From the NCBI RefSeq assembly GCF_014472415.1, contig NZ_JACSZV010000002.1:62001-126000 (forward strand): DNA of 64,000 nt, in the 5' to 3' direction. This DNA comes from Pseudomonas sp. N40(2020). Its GTDB lineage: Bacteria; Pseudomonadota; Gammaproteobacteria; Pseudomonadales; Pseudomonadaceae. Below the pieces are notes generated by a model. That model was not told the origin of the DNA. It searched no databases and saw only the letters and a list, made by a program, of their open reading frames with translations. Numbering within the stretch: position 1 is the stretch's first letter; every line of letters begins with the position of its first letter. Positions 38,030 to 48,636 of this stretch are shown piece by piece. The translations under genes were made by a program, and so were the position numbers.

Positions 38030-38398
38030 GTGCGCAAATTGGTCTGGATGGTCGCGGCACTGGCATTGGCAGGATGTGGTGAAGGCAAGAGTGTAGACGT
38101 GCAGAAGCCGAAAGCGGCGGTGGCGAGCGCTCCAGCGGTGGTCTCTGCTCCACAGTGGGATCTGGAAGTGCGCGGCGAAACCCCTCAGGCAGTCAGTGAC
38201 CTGAGTGGCTGGTTGATCGAACATGCTTTCGTTCCGACAGTCATCAAGGACAGTAGCGGCAAGACGCGGATTCTGATTGGTCCGTTCAATTCCCAGGCCG
38301 AGGCAGAAGCTCGAAAGGTGCAAGTTGATGCAGCATTGGTGAAGGCCAAAAAGCAGAATGTTGAATCAGTGCTGGTTGAACATCCGCTCACGCCGTAA
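38030..38398 (+). CDS. Putative SPOR-like lipoprotein
   Basis: This 122-residue protein starts at GTG 38030 with a GAGGAAAG site. The N-terminus is a lipoprotein signal with lipobox ALAGC (Cys at about 16). Residues about 43-118 (WDLEVRGETPQAVSDL... RILIGPFNSQAEAEA) look like a SPOR fold, the peptidoglycan-binding domain that homes to septal glycan. It is probably an outer-membrane or periplasmic division accessory. The domain is shorter and more divergent than in DedD, so the call is tentative. Confidence 0.7.
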   Translation: MRKLVWMVAALALAGCGEGKSVDVQKPKAAVASAPAVVSAPQWDLEVRGETPQAVSDLSGWLIEHAFVPTVIKDSSGKTRILIGPFNSQAEAEARKVQVDAALVKAKKQNVESVLVEHPLTP

Positions 38399-38485
38399 AC
38401 GATCCATTCGGCGGAGCTGCCTAAAGGTTGTCAAACGCGATTCGTTCCTTTTGAAGTCGCCGATGATTTCCAGAAGGAGCTCCGC

Positions 38486-39397
38486 ATGGCCTCCGCCAAT
38501 CCCTACAAATTATTCGATGTCATCCTGCGTCGTAAAACGCAGTTGACCCCGCACATGATGCGGATCACGCTCAGCGGCCCGCCAGTCAATGAAATGGCTA
38601 CTTGGGCGCCGGATCAACGGGTGAAGCTGTTTTTTCCTGCCGCCGACGGTTCGCAATCCAGGCTTTCCCAGAGCGAAGGCTGGTACGCTCGCTTCCGGGC
38701 GATGCTGGCGGATCGACGTCCGGCGATGCGCACTTACACCATTCGCCATTTGCGCGCCTCACAGGGTGAAGTGGATATCGATTTCGTCCTGCACGGCGAG
38801 ACTGGGCCGGCATCTCGCTGGGCGCTTCGAGCGCAACCCGGTGAGTCGATGCAGATCCTCGCTCCCGACAGCCATTTCTCGGCGCAGGATGCCGGAGGAT
38901 TTGAATGGAAACCGCCGCAAGTCCTCAAGCAGGTTCTGCTCGTCGCCGACGCGACGGCGCTACCGGCTGCCATGGGTATTCTGGATGAGTTGGCAGTGCT
39001 TGCCGAGCCGCCGCAAGTCCAGGCATTTTTCGAAGTCGATAGCGCACAGGACATGCTTGCCGTTCCTCATTGGCCGGGGCTGTCGGTGCAGTGGTTAATC
39101 CGCGATCAAGCGGGTGAAACGGTCACTGGAGCATTGATGGTTGAGGCGGTGCGTGAGGCAAAGCTGCCCATTCATAGGTCGGCAGCAGGGCGTGCAGTCG
39201 AGTTGGCCGATGTCGACATCGACAAGGACATTCTCTGGGAAATTGCCGAGACGGCTCCCGAAGGATTTTACGGTTGGGTTGCTGGAGAGTCTGCGGCGGT
39301 GATGAGTTTGCGCAGATACCTGATCAAGGAATACGGTATCCCTCGCGAGTCGCTCAACCTGATGGGGTATTGGCGCTACAACAAGTCTGGCAGCTAG
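38486..39397 (+). CDS. Siderophore-interacting protein (ferric reductase, SIP family)
   Basis: This 303-residue cytoplasmic flavoprotein has an N-terminal FAD-binding domain with the RTYTIRH motif near residue 80 and FVLHG-TGPASRWA, and a C-terminal SIP domain (from about 150, LLVADATALPAAMGIL to MGYWR). SIP proteins reduce Fe(III)-siderophore complexes with NAD(P)H to release iron. The AAGGAG site fits the ATG at 38486. I see no Fur box in the 87 bases before it, so iron control is not evident here. It is followed by a strong terminator. Confidence 0.9.
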   Translation: MASANPYKLFDVILRRKTQLTPHMMRITLSGPPVNEMATWAPDQRVKLFFPAADGSQSRLSQSEGWYARFRAMLADRRPAMRTYTIRHLRASQGEVDIDFVLHGETGPASRWALRAQPGESMQILAPDSHFSAQDAGGFEWKPPQVLKQVLLVADATALPAAMGILDELAVLAEPPQVQAFFEVDSAQDMLAVPHWPGLSVQWLIRDQAGETVTGALMVEAVREAKLPIHRSAAGRAVELADVDIDKDILWEIAETAPEGFYGWVAGESAAVMSLRRYLIKEYGIPRESLNLMGYWRYNKSGS

Positions 39398-39401
39398 CCA
39401 C

Positions 39402-39443
39402 AAAAAAGGCCTCGAACATAACGTTCGAGGCCTTTCTTTTTTT
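39402..39443. terminator. Bidirectional terminator between the SIP gene and endA
   Basis: AAAGGCCTCGAAC and GTTCGAGGCCTTT arms with a T-rich tail on the plus strand and a matching run on the minus strand; the neighbouring genes converge. Confidence 0.9.
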
Positions 39444-39452
39444 GCGTTGCAA

Positions 39453-40142
39453 TCAGCCGCAGGCTTTCATGTTCACCGGGCCGACAAATTCATTGCCGCG
39501 TCCCATCACGCACGCCACGCTTTGATTGCGCTGGCGTTCCCAGTCTTGCACCGGGTAGGTCTTGTCCCACGCCTCATACAATTGCCGATCCTGTTTCGAC
39601 AAACGCAAGCCGTACTGCTTGCTCATGTAGAAATAGGTGCGGGCGATCATGCCGCGAATCGAAGGGCGAGGCATGACCTTCTTGGCCTTGAAGTCGACTT
39701 GGGTCAGGCACGAGCCGTACTGACCGGATTGCACCGGCAGCCAGCCGTAGCTGAAGTTACTGCGGTCACCGTTGACCTCGCCAATACTCGGCACCAGGTT
39801 GTGCAGGTCGGCCTCGGCCTTCTGATAGCTTGGATCGTAACGTGTGCAGTTCTTGCGTCCACCTTCCTGCCAGCATTGGCGCTGATGGCCGAACTGCCAG
39901 GCCGGTACGATGTGCTCCCACTCGATGCGCGAAGCTCGCTTGGCATTTTTGCGTGGTACGTAACCGCAAGCTTTCAGATCAACCTTGTTGCCGGTGTATT
40001 TGCACCCGCAATAAAACTCGGTGGACTGCGGCGCATACAGCTTCCAGGCGACCTTCTTGGCTTCCGTGAATGTACGAGGTGCACCCGCCTGGGCGCCCGT
40101 GGCGATGAACAGCAACAGCAAAGCAAAACAGCGGACAATCAT
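39453..40142 (-). CDS. endA: Periplasmic DNA-specific endonuclease I
   Basis: EndA (229 residues) has a signal peptide (about 1-19, cleaved after GAQA) and acts in the periplasm, cutting double-stranded DNA. Signature residues are in RIEWEHIVPAWQFG, where the histidine is catalytic, and in EADLHNLVPSIGEVNG with NFSYG. Several cysteines suggest disulfides. The start ATG at 40142 has an AAGGAAG site inside the preceding gene and lies only four bases after its stop. The gene pair therefore shares the LexA-box promoter at 40405-40447. Confidence 0.93.
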   Translation of the reverse strand: MIVRCFALLLLFIATGAQAGAPRTFTEAKKVAWKLYAPQSTEFYCGCKYTGNKVDLKACGYVPRKNAKRASRIEWEHIVPAWQFGHQRQCWQEGGRKNCTRYDPSYQKAEADLHNLVPSIGEVNGDRSNFSYGWLPVQSGQYGSCLTQVDFKAKKVMPRPSIRGMIARTYFYMSKQYGLRLSKQDRQLYEAWDKTYPVQDWERQRNQSVACVMGRGNEFVGPVNMKACG

Positions 40143-40146
40143 TGAA

Positions 40147-40386
40147 TCAATCTTCCTTCGGCACAACCCAAAAAATCTGCACGCCGCCATCGTCGCGGTA
40201 GGCGAGGGTGACGTTGTCGTTCTCGTCGATTTCCTCGAGCAGCTGTTCCCATTTATCCATCGGCTCATCCGGCAGGCGGAAGATCAGTGCGGCTTTGGCT
40301 TTTTGTGCGGTAGGGGAGTTGATGATTTTTTGAACGCGCATACCCATACGTTCATAAGCGTCAGGAGCATCAGGGGAGGTGGCCAC
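40147..40386 (-). CDS. DUF1654 protein upstream of endA
   Basis: This small cytoplasmic protein of 79 residues contains the DUF1654 pattern AYERMGMRVQKIINSPTAQ, then FRLPDEPMDKWEQLLEEI. I place the start at GTG 40386, which has AAGGA seven bases ahead. An ATG at 40416 is in frame, but it lies inside a LexA operator and has no ribosome site. DUF1654 proteins are common in pseudomonads and their function is not known. Coupling to endA and an SOS-type operator hint at a role in DNA stress. Confidence 0.75.
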   Translation of the reverse strand: MATSPDAPDAYERMGMRVQKIINSPTAQKAKAALIFRLPDEPMDKWEQLLEEIDENDNVTLAYRDDGGVQIFWVVPKED

Positions 40387-40404
40387 GAGGTTATCCTTAT
40401 TAAG

Positions 40405-40447
40405 CTGTACGTGCATACAGTATTTAACTGTAAGCGTTTTCGCAACT
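40405..40447 (-). promoter_or_regulatory. LexA (SOS) box overlapping the DUF1654-endA promoter
   Basis: CTGTACGTGCATACAG (40405-40420) fits CTGT-N8-ACAG, the canonical LexA site. On the minus strand TTGCGA and TACTGT, 17 bases apart, form a promoter whose -10 region overlaps the box, so LexA binding would block transcription. Confidence 0.7.
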
Positions 40448-40545
40448 GCTTAAAATTCAAGAAAATCCTCTGACAGCGGTTTTCTGACTTTGGTGTGAGT
40501 TCTGTCGGTTTTTTTGTGAGAAAAATGCTTGAGTGCTGTAGGCGA

Positions 40546-40610
40546 CGCACCGCTCGCCGAAGAGGCGAGTGGTGCGAAGGTTGCCCGACCGAGAGGTGAT
40601 CGGGCGAAGG
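40546..40610 (-). other. Tandem hairpins downstream of ansB
   Basis: Two inverted repeats follow the asparaginase stop on the minus strand: GCCCGAT/GGTCGGGC, and GCACCACTCGCC/GGCGAGCGGTGC. Neither has an immediate T run, so they may stabilise the mRNA end or work as a weak terminator. Confidence 0.4.
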
Positions 40611-40614
40611 TCAA

Positions 40615-42052
<1,438 letters not shown>

Positions 42053-42499
42053 ATGTCACTTACGGTCGGTTTTTCAAACCCTGGCGCAGTCACCATCGGC
42101 GGCAAAACCGCCGCCACAATCAGTGCACTGAGTGAGGCGGAAGAGAACGCTGCCGCCGAGGCGTCAGGTGCGGATAAAGATGACGGCAATCAAGTCAGAA
42201 CCGGTGGTGCTGCCCAGGAAGAAAGTAAGGCCGAAAACGGTGATAACCTGAGTATCACCGTCAAAATGCTGCTGAAGCGGATGCAGGAATTGCAAAAGCA
42301 ACTTCAGGAGCAGCAGCAGCAATTGGCTGCGGCACAGGCGGCGAGCTATCCGACACCCGAAGCCAAGGCGCAGGTGGTCATGTCCATGCAGGGGCAAATC
42401 GCTGACACCAACAGCGCGCTGTCGGAAGTCACCAATGCATTGGTCAAGGAGATGGCCAAGGACTCCAGCAGCGGTGGCCTGGTCAATACCACGGCATAA
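42053..42499 (+). CDS. Coiled-coil protein, FlxA-like
   Basis: This 148-residue hydrophilic protein has no signal peptide. The middle (about 65-100) is a Gln/Leu-rich coiled coil (LLKRMQELQKQLQEQQQQL), with acidic and Ser/Gly-rich ends. The pattern resembles FlxA-like proteins, but I am not certain of the family and no function can be assigned. A TAGGGAG site precedes the ATG. It stands alone between ansB and the ribose operon. Confidence 0.65.
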   Translation: MSLTVGFSNPGAVTIGGKTAATISALSEAEENAAAEASGADKDDGNQVRTGGAAQEESKAENGDNLSITVKMLLKRMQELQKQLQEQQQQLAAAQAASYPTPEAKAQVVMSMQGQIADTNSALSEVTNALVKEMAKDSSSGGLVNTTA

Positions 42500-42553
42500 G
42501 CATCGCGGGGCGGTCAGAAGAATCGCCCTACAATAAATGACGATTTCTGATTG

Positions 42554-42582
42554 TTGACAAATGTCGGCGGGATTCGCATAGT
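42554..42582 (+). promoter_or_regulatory. Promoter of the rbs operon
   Basis: TTGACA (42554-42559) and CATAGT (42577-42582) with a 17-base spacer, just upstream of the RbsR operator. Confidence 0.65.
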
Positions 42583-42590
42583 TCGGTCTA

Positions 42591-42604
42591 CGCAAACGTT
42601 TGCG
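42591..42604 (+). promoter_or_regulatory. RbsR operator
   Basis: CGCAAACGTTTGCG is a perfect 14-base palindrome with the central CG step typical of LacI-family operators. Its place just after the -10 box suits repression by the RbsR encoded in the operon. Confidence 0.8.
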
Positions 42605-42698
42605 CGGCTTTCCCGATGAACTATGCCGTCGGCGAAGGCGACGTAGCTTACGCCAGCGCAAGCGTTGCTCACAATAATCATAAGATCGGAGTGAACCC

Positions 42699-43655
42699 AT
42701 GAAGCTGCCATTCGCTGGACGTCTTCTTGCTGTCGCTATGCTGGCTGCCACAGCCGCTGCACTGCCTGTCTCTTCGGCGTTCGCCGAATCCCCGGAAAAA
42801 CCAAAAGTCGCGCTGGTCATGAAATCTCTGGCCAACGAATTCTTCCTGACCATGGAAGATGGCGCCAAGGCATACCAGAAAGAACACTCTGCCGAATTCG
42901 ACCTGATCTCCAACGGCATCAAGGACGAAACCGACACAGCAGGGCAGACTCGCATCGTCGAGCAAATGATTCTGGCCAAGGTCAACGCCCTGGTCATCGC
43001 GCCTTCTGACTCCAAGGCCATGGTGCCGGTGATCAAGAAAGCCGTTGATGCCGGTATTACCGTGATCAACATCGACAACCAGCTCGATCCGCAAATCGTC
43101 AAAAGCAAAAACATCAGCGTGCCATTCGTAGGCCCGGATAACCGCAAAGGTGCGCGTCTGGTCGGTGAGTACCTGGCCAAACAGCTCAAGGCTGGTGACG
43201 AAGTCGGCATCATTGAGGGTGTGTCCACGACGACCAACGCTCAGCAGCGTACCGCTGGCTTCAAGGATGCGATGGAAGCGGCGCAGATCAAGGTTGTGTC
43301 CCTGCAGTCCGGTGACTGGGAGATCGACAAAGGCAACAAGGTAGCCGCTTCGATTCTCAGCGAATACCCGGATGTCAAAGCATTGCTGGCAGGCAACGAC
43401 AGCATGGCTGTCGGTGCCGTTTCCGCCGTGCGGGCTGCTGGCAAGGCTGGTCAGGTGCAGGTTGTCGGCTACGACAACATCAACGCGATCAAGCCAATGT
43501 TGAAGGACGGTCGCGTACTGGCGACTGCAGATCAATATGCCGCGAAACAAGCCGTATTCGGCATCGAGACTGCGCTGAAAATCATCAAGGGCGAGAAGGT
43601 CGACAGCGGTGCCAATGGCGTGATTGAAACGCCGGTCGAGCTGGTCACCAAGTAA
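42699..43655 (+). CDS. rbsB: Ribose ABC transporter substrate-binding protein
   Basis: RbsB (318 residues) has a signal peptide (about 1-29, ending SSAFA) and is a periplasmic binding protein of the pentose/hexose group (Peripla_BP_4). Motifs include VALVMKSLANEFF, the hinge GNDSMAVGA, and VVGYDN near the C-terminus. It captures ribose for the RbsAC permease. It is the first gene of the operon, 95 bases after the RbsR operator, with a GATCGGAG ribosome site. Confidence 0.94.
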   Translation: MKLPFAGRLLAVAMLAATAAALPVSSAFAESPEKPKVALVMKSLANEFFLTMEDGAKAYQKEHSAEFDLISNGIKDETDTAGQTRIVEQMILAKVNALVIAPSDSKAMVPVIKKAVDAGITVINIDNQLDPQIVKSKNISVPFVGPDNRKGARLVGEYLAKQLKAGDEVGIIEGVSTTTNAQQRTAGFKDAMEAAQIKVVSLQSGDWEIDKGNKVAASILSEYPDVKALLAGNDSMAVGAVSAVRAAGKAGQVQVVGYDNINAIKPMLKDGRVLATADQYAAKQAVFGIETALKIIKGEKVDSGANGVIETPVELVTK

Positions 43656-43711
43656 GTCCTCTGGCGACACAATGGCGCTCGTCCGTCCGGGCGAGCGCAT
43701 GGAGATTTTTT

Positions 43712-45265
43712 ATGTCAGTTTCCGCCCCGAACGCTGTCCTCTCGGTCAGCGGTATCGGTAAGACCTATGCGCAACCGGTGCTTGCCGGCATCGATTTGAC
43801 GCTGATGCGCGGTGAAGTGCTGGCGCTGACCGGCGAGAATGGTGCCGGTAAAAGCACGCTTTCGAAGATCATTGGTGGTCTGGTCACGCCGACCACGGGC
43901 CAGATGCAATTTCAGGGCAAGGACTATCGTCCGGGCAGCCGTACCCAGGCTGAAGATCTTGGCGTGCGCATGGTCATGCAAGAACTCAATCTGCTGCCGA
44001 CGCTGTCGGTAGCGGAGAACCTGTTCCTCGACAACTTGCCGAGTAACGGTGGCTGGATCAGCCGCAAGCAATTGCGAAAAGCAGCGATCGAGGCCATGGC
44101 CCAGGTTGGGCTCGACGCGATCGATCCGGACACACTGGTCGGCGAGTTGGGCATCGGGCATCAGCAGATGGTCGAAATCGCTCGCAACCTGATCGGCGAC
44201 TGCCATGTGCTGATTCTTGATGAGCCGACCGCGATGCTCACTGCGCGCGAAGTCGAAATGCTCTTCGAGCAGATCACCCGATTGCAGGCTCGCGGCGTCT
44301 CGATCATTTACATTTCCCATCGTCTTGAAGAGCTGGCGCGAGTCGCCCAGCGCATTGCCGTGCTGCGCGACGGAAATCTGGTCTGCGTCGAGCCGATGGC
44401 CAATTACAACAGCGAACAGTTGGTCACGCTGATGGTCGGCCGCGAACTGGGCGAACACATCGATTTGGGGCCGCGCAAGATTGGCGCTCCGGCGTTGACG
44501 GTCAACGGCCTGACTCGCTCAGACAAAGTGCGCGATGTCTCGCTCGAAGTGCGCGCCGGGGAGATCTTCGGGATTTCCGGGCTGATTGGAGCGGGGCGCA
44601 CAGAACTGCTGCGTTTGATCTTCGGTGCCGATCTCGCCGACAGTGGCACGATCGCATTGGGTTCGCCTGCTCAAGTGGTGAGCGTACGTTCACCTGTCGA
44701 TGCTGTACGTAATGGCATTGCGTTGATCACCGAGGACCGCAAGGGCGAAGGCCTGCTGCTCAGTCAGTCGATCAGCGCCAACATCGCCTTGGGCAACATG
44801 CCGGAAATTTCCAGCGGTGGTTTCGTCAATAACGGTGACGAGATCTCGTTGGCGCAACGTCAGATCGCCGCCATGCGCATCCGCAGTTCCAGCCCGACAC
44901 AGCTGGTGTCAGAGCTGTCCGGCGGCAACCAGCAGAAGGTCGTGATTGGCCGTTGGCTGGAACGCGATTGTTCGGTGCTGTTGTTCGACGAGCCCACGCG
45001 CGGTATCGACGTCGGTGCCAAGTTCGACATTTATGCCTTGCTCGGGGAGCTGACTCGCCAGGGTAAAGCGCTGGTGGTGGTGTCCAGTGACCTGCGTGAA
45101 TTGATGCTGATCTGCGACCGGATCGGCGTGCTGTCGGCAGGGCGTCTGATCGACACCTTCGAGCGCGACAGCTGGACCCAGGATGATTTGCTTGCCGCCG
45201 CGTTCGCCGGCTACCAAAAACGTGATGCGTTGCTCAACGAAGCAGCGCCTAGGGATCTCCCATGA
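43712..45265 (+). CDS. rbsA: Ribose ABC transporter, tandem ATP-binding protein
   Basis: RbsA (517 residues) is a double-domain ATPase. The first half has Walker A GENGAGKST and Walker B LILDEPTAML. The second half has the degenerate GLIGAGRTE loop usual for sugar-importer ATPases, SGGNQQKVVIGRWL and LLFDEPTRGIDVG. It drives ribose import through RbsC, whose gene it overlaps by four bases. Confidence 0.95.
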   Translation: MSVSAPNAVLSVSGIGKTYAQPVLAGIDLTLMRGEVLALTGENGAGKSTLSKIIGGLVTPTTGQMQFQGKDYRPGSRTQAEDLGVRMVMQELNLLPTLSVAENLFLDNLPSNGGWISRKQLRKAAIEAMAQVGLDAIDPDTLVGELGIGHQQMVEIARNLIGDCHVLILDEPTAMLTAREVEMLFEQITRLQARGVSIIYISHRLEELARVAQRIAVLRDGNLVCVEPMANYNSEQLVTLMVGRELGEHIDLGPRKIGAPALTVNGLTRSDKVRDVSLEVRAGEIFGISGLIGAGRTELLRLIFGADLADSGTIALGSPAQVVSVRSPVDAVRNGIALITEDRKGEGLLLSQSISANIALGNMPEISSGGFVNNGDEISLAQRQIAAMRIRSSSPTQLVSELSGGNQQKVVIGRWLERDCSVLLFDEPTRGIDVGAKFDIYALLGELTRQGKALVVVSSDLRELMLICDRIGVLSAGRLIDTFERDSWTQDDLLAAAFAGYQKRDALLNEAAPRDLP

Positions 45266-46239
45266 AAACTGCATCTCCTGCCGGCAAACGTAGTGGCAAT
45301 TTTTACGGACTGGGTACCTATCTGGGGCTGGCCGGTGCCTTGCTGGCGATGATCGCGCTGTTCTCGGTCTTGAGCAGCCACTTTTTGTCCTATAACACCT
45401 TCAGTACGCTGGCCAACCAGATCCCCGATCTGATGGTTCTGGCAGTGGGCATGACGTTCGTGCTGATCATCGGTGGCATCGACCTTTCGGTGGGCTCGGT
45501 GCTGGCGCTGGCGGCATCGACGGTCAGCGTGGCCATGCTCGGTTGGGGCTGGAGCGTCTTGCCCTCGGCGTTGCTCGGCATGGCGGTAGCGGCATTGGCC
45601 GGTACCATTACCGGTTCGATCACCGTGGCCTGGCGGATTCCGTCGTTCATCGTTTCCCTCGGTGTGCTGGAAATGGCCCGTGGTCTGGCGTATCAGATGA
45701 CTGGCTCGCGCACGGCTTATATCGGTGATTCCTTTGCCTGGCTGTCGAACCCGATCGCGTTCGGTATCTCGCCATCATTCATCATTGCCTTGCTGGTGAT
45801 CTTCATTGCGCAGGCGGTTCTGACTCGTACCGTTTTCGGCCGTTACCTGATCGGCATCGGCACCAACGAAGAGGCGGTGCGTCTTGCGGGGATCAACCCG
45901 AAACCCTACAAGATTCTGGTATTCAGCCTGATGGGGCTGCTGGCCGGTGTCGCCGCACTGTTTCAGATTTCCCGTCTGGAAGCGGCTGACCCGAATGCCG
46001 GTTCCGGTCTGGAACTGCAAGTGATTGCCGCTGTAGTGATCGGCGGCACCAGTCTGATGGGCGGCCGGGGTTCTGTAATCAGCACATTCTTTGGCGTATT
46101 GATCATTTCGGTGCTGGCGGCCGGGCTCGCGCAGATTGGCGCAACTGAACCGACCAAACGCATCATCACCGGTGCAGTGATTGTCATTGCGGTAGTGCTC
46201 GATACTTATCGCAGCCAGCGCGCCAGTCGGCGGGGCTGA
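45262..46239 (+). CDS. rbsC: Ribose ABC transporter permease
   Basis: RbsC (325 residues) is the inner-membrane channel of the ribose importer, with eight to ten hydrophobic segments and the family motifs MTFVLIIGGIDLSVGSVLAL and GTSLMGGRGS. It is read with an ATGA overlap from rbsA and precedes rbsR by three bases. Confidence 0.95.
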   Translation: MKTASPAGKRSGNFYGLGTYLGLAGALLAMIALFSVLSSHFLSYNTFSTLANQIPDLMVLAVGMTFVLIIGGIDLSVGSVLALAASTVSVAMLGWGWSVLPSALLGMAVAALAGTITGSITVAWRIPSFIVSLGVLEMARGLAYQMTGSRTAYIGDSFAWLSNPIAFGISPSFIIALLVIFIAQAVLTRTVFGRYLIGIGTNEEAVRLAGINPKPYKILVFSLMGLLAGVAALFQISRLEAADPNAGSGLELQVIAAVVIGGTSLMGGRGSVISTFFGVLIISVLAAGLAQIGATEPTKRIITGAVIVIAVVLDTYRSQRASRRG

Positions 46240-46242
46240 GAC

Positions 46243-47262
46243 ATGGCGACGATCAAGGATGTAGCGGCGCTTGCGGGAATTTCCTATACGACCGTGTCTC
46301 ATGTGGTGAACAACACCCGCCCGGTCAGTCAGGAGGTGCGGCTGAAAGTCGAGGCGGCCATCAAGACCCTCGATTATGTACCGAGCGCGGTGGCGCGTTC
46401 GCTGAAAGCCAAGACCACTGCAACTATTGGCCTCTTGGTGCCCAACAGTCTCAACCCGTACTTTGCTGAGCTGGCGCGGGGCATTGAGGATTACTGTGAG
46501 CGTAACGGCTACTGCGTGATTCTCTGCAACTCCGATGACAACCCTGAGAAACAGCGCAGCTATTTACGTGTTCTGCTGGAGAAACGCATCGATGGTCTGA
46601 TCGTCGCCTCAGCCGGTGGTGACAGTGGCCTGGCGCAAGGGCTGGCCGGTGTGAAGACGCCGATGGTGATTGTCGACCGTGGCCTGGATGGCGTGGATGC
46701 GGATCTGGTACGCATCGATCATGAATACGGCGCTTACCTCGCCACCCGGCATCTGCTGGAGCTTGGTCATCGCGACATAGCGACTATCGGCGGCCCGGCG
46801 AGCACCAGCGTCGCGCAGATGCGCCAAGCCGGATATTGCCGTGCGCTGAAGGAGGCGGGTATAGAAGTACGCCCGGCGCGCATGCTGGAAAGCGATTTCA
46901 CCAGCACTGGGGGTTACAACGCAGCGGCGGTCCTGCTCGAAAAGAATCCGCCGAGTGCGATTTTTGCCGGTAACGACATGATCGGTATCGGTGTGTTGCG
47001 CGCAGCGGCAGAACGCAACGTGCGGGTGCCGACCGAGCTGTCGGTGATCGGCTTCGACGATATCCAGATGAGTCGTTACGTTTACCCGGCGCTGACCACC
47101 GTCGGCCAGTCGATCCTGCAACTGGGCGAGATGGCGGCCGAAGTGTTGCTGCGAAGGATTGCTACCCCGAGTCTGGGCAGTGATCAACGAATCGTGACCC
47201 CGAGTATTGTCTTGCGCGAGTCGACCGCGCCGCTGTCCGGCGTGTTCACCGAATACCGCTGA
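46243..47262 (+). CDS. rbsR: LacI-family ribose operon repressor
   Basis: RbsR (339 residues) has an N-terminal LacI helix-turn-helix (TIKDVAALAGISYTTVSHVVNN) and a periplasmic-binding-protein-like ligand domain. It should bind the palindrome at 42591 and be released by ribose. Its gene lies inside the operon between permease and kinase, so it would be induced with its targets. Confidence 0.93.
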   Translation: MATIKDVAALAGISYTTVSHVVNNTRPVSQEVRLKVEAAIKTLDYVPSAVARSLKAKTTATIGLLVPNSLNPYFAELARGIEDYCERNGYCVILCNSDDNPEKQRSYLRVLLEKRIDGLIVASAGGDSGLAQGLAGVKTPMVIVDRGLDGVDADLVRIDHEYGAYLATRHLLELGHRDIATIGGPASTSVAQMRQAGYCRALKEAGIEVRPARMLESDFTSTGGYNAAAVLLEKNPPSAIFAGNDMIGIGVLRAAAERNVRVPTELSVIGFDDIQMSRYVYPALTTVGQSILQLGEMAAEVLLRRIATPSLGSDQRIVTPSIVLRESTAPLSGVFTEYR

Positions 47263-47286
47263 AACCGAATTGACGAGTAATGATGT

Positions 47287-48204
47287 ATGCCAGCAAATGT
47301 AGTGGTAATAGGCAGCCTGAACATGGACCTGGTGACCCGGGCGCCACGGTTGCCCCGGGGTGGAGAAACACTGATCGGTCATTCGTTTACTACCGTATCT
47401 GGTGGCAAGGGCGCCAATCAGGCCGTGGCTGCTGCGCGATTGGGCGCGCAAGTGGCGATGGTTGGTTGTGTTGGCAACGACGATTACGGCGTGCAACTGC
47501 GTGACGCCTTGTTGGCTGAGCAGATTGACTGCCAGGCGGTGAGCGTTGTCGAAGACTCCAGTGGTGTTGCGCTGATCGTGGTCGATGACAACAGTCAGAA
47601 CGCTATTGTGATTGTCGCCGGAGCCAACGGCGCAATGACGCCCGGGGTTATCGACCGGTTCGACCCGGTTTTGCAGGCCGCTGAAGTTGTCATCTGCCAG
47701 CTCGAGATCCCGGATGCAACGGTGGGCCATGCGCTCAAACGCGCACATGCGCTGGGCAAGACCGTCATCCTCAATCCGGCACCCGCCAGCCGTCCATTGC
47801 CGGCCGACTGGTTCGCGGCCATCGATTATCTGATTCCCAATGAAAGCGAAGCTGCCGCGTTGAGCGGCCTGCCGGTCGACTCGCTGGACACCGCGAAAAG
47901 CGCGGCGAGTCATTTGATTGCGATGGGGGCTGGCAAAGTCATCATCACTCTCGGCGCCGAGGGTTCGTTATTCGCCAACGGCAAAGGTTTCGAGCATTTC
48001 CCCGCTCCGAAAGTGAAAGCTGTCGATACCACGGCGGCGGGGGACACTTTCGTCGGTGGTTTCGCCGCTGCGCTGGCCGCTGGCAAGTCCGAGGCCGAAG
48101 CGATTCGCTACGGGCAGATTGCCGCCGCATTGTCAGTGACTCGCGCCGGTGCACAGCCATCCATCCCAACAATGTCCGACGTACAGGCCTTTAAACCCGC
48201 ATGA
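47287..48204 (+). CDS. rbsK: Ribokinase
   Basis: RbsK (305 residues) phosphorylates D-ribose to ribose 5-phosphate. PfkB-family motifs are [15 protein letters not shown] near residue 40 and the ATP/anion-hole motif [13 protein letters not shown] near 255, with the catalytic aspartate. The start ATG at 47287 is preceded by a GA-rich but weak site. It overlaps rbsD by four bases. Confidence 0.95.
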   Translation: MPANVVVIGSLNMDLVTRAPRLPRGGETLIGHSFTTVSGGKGANQAVAAARLGAQVAMVGCVGNDDYGVQLRDALLAEQIDCQAVSVVEDSSGVALIVVDDNSQNAIVIVAGANGAMTPGVIDRFDPVLQAAEVVICQLEIPDATVGHALKRAHALGKTVILNPAPASRPLPADWFAAIDYLIPNESEAAALSGLPVDSLDTAKSAASHLIAMGAGKVIITLGAEGSLFANGKGFEHFPAPKVKAVDTTAAGDTFVGGFAAALAAGKSEAEAIRYGQIAAALSVTRAGAQPSIPTMSDVQAFKPA

Positions 48205-48605
48205 AAAAGACTCCATTGCTCAACGTTGCGTTGTCGCGGCTGATTGCTTCCCTGGGTCATGGCGACATGGTGGTCATTGGTGATGCCGGATTGCCGGTGC
48301 CGCCTGGTGTCGAGCTGATCGATCTGGCGCTGACCCATGGTGTCCCCGATTTCGTCGGCACGCTGAAAGTCGTGCTCAGCGAAATGCAGGTGGAAAGTCA
48401 TGTGCTGGCCAAAGAGATCTTCGACAAGCAGCCGACAGCGCTGATCACGCTGGACGAGTTGAATGAAGAGGGCGCCTTGGGTCGTCGAGAACTACTCAGT
48501 CACGAGCAATTCAAGGTTCTCAGCCGACAGGCACGGGCGATTGTTCGTACAGGCGAATGTCAGCCTTACTGCAACATCGTTTTGTTGGCAGGTGTTACGT
48601 TCTAA
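48201..48605 (+). CDS. rbsD: D-ribose pyranase
   Basis: RbsD (134 residues) interconverts the pyranose and furanose forms of ribose so that RbsK can use it. Family features are [15 protein letters not shown] and the C-terminal [17 protein letters not shown]. It overlaps rbsK and is followed by a nucleoside hydrolase after 31 bases. Confidence 0.94.
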   Translation: MKKTPLLNVALSRLIASLGHGDMVVIGDAGLPVPPGVELIDLALTHGVPDFVGTLKVVLSEMQVESHVLAKEIFDKQPTALITLDELNEEGALGRRELLSHEQFKVLSRQARAIVRTGECQPYCNIVLLAGVTF

Positions 48606-48636
48606 CTTTCGATTTCTCATGCACAAGGAATGCGCC

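Noticed and set aside
40387..40416. ATG start at 40416 for the DUF1654 gene
   Set aside because: It lies inside the LexA operator and has no ribosome site, while GTG 40386 has AAGGA at the right distance.
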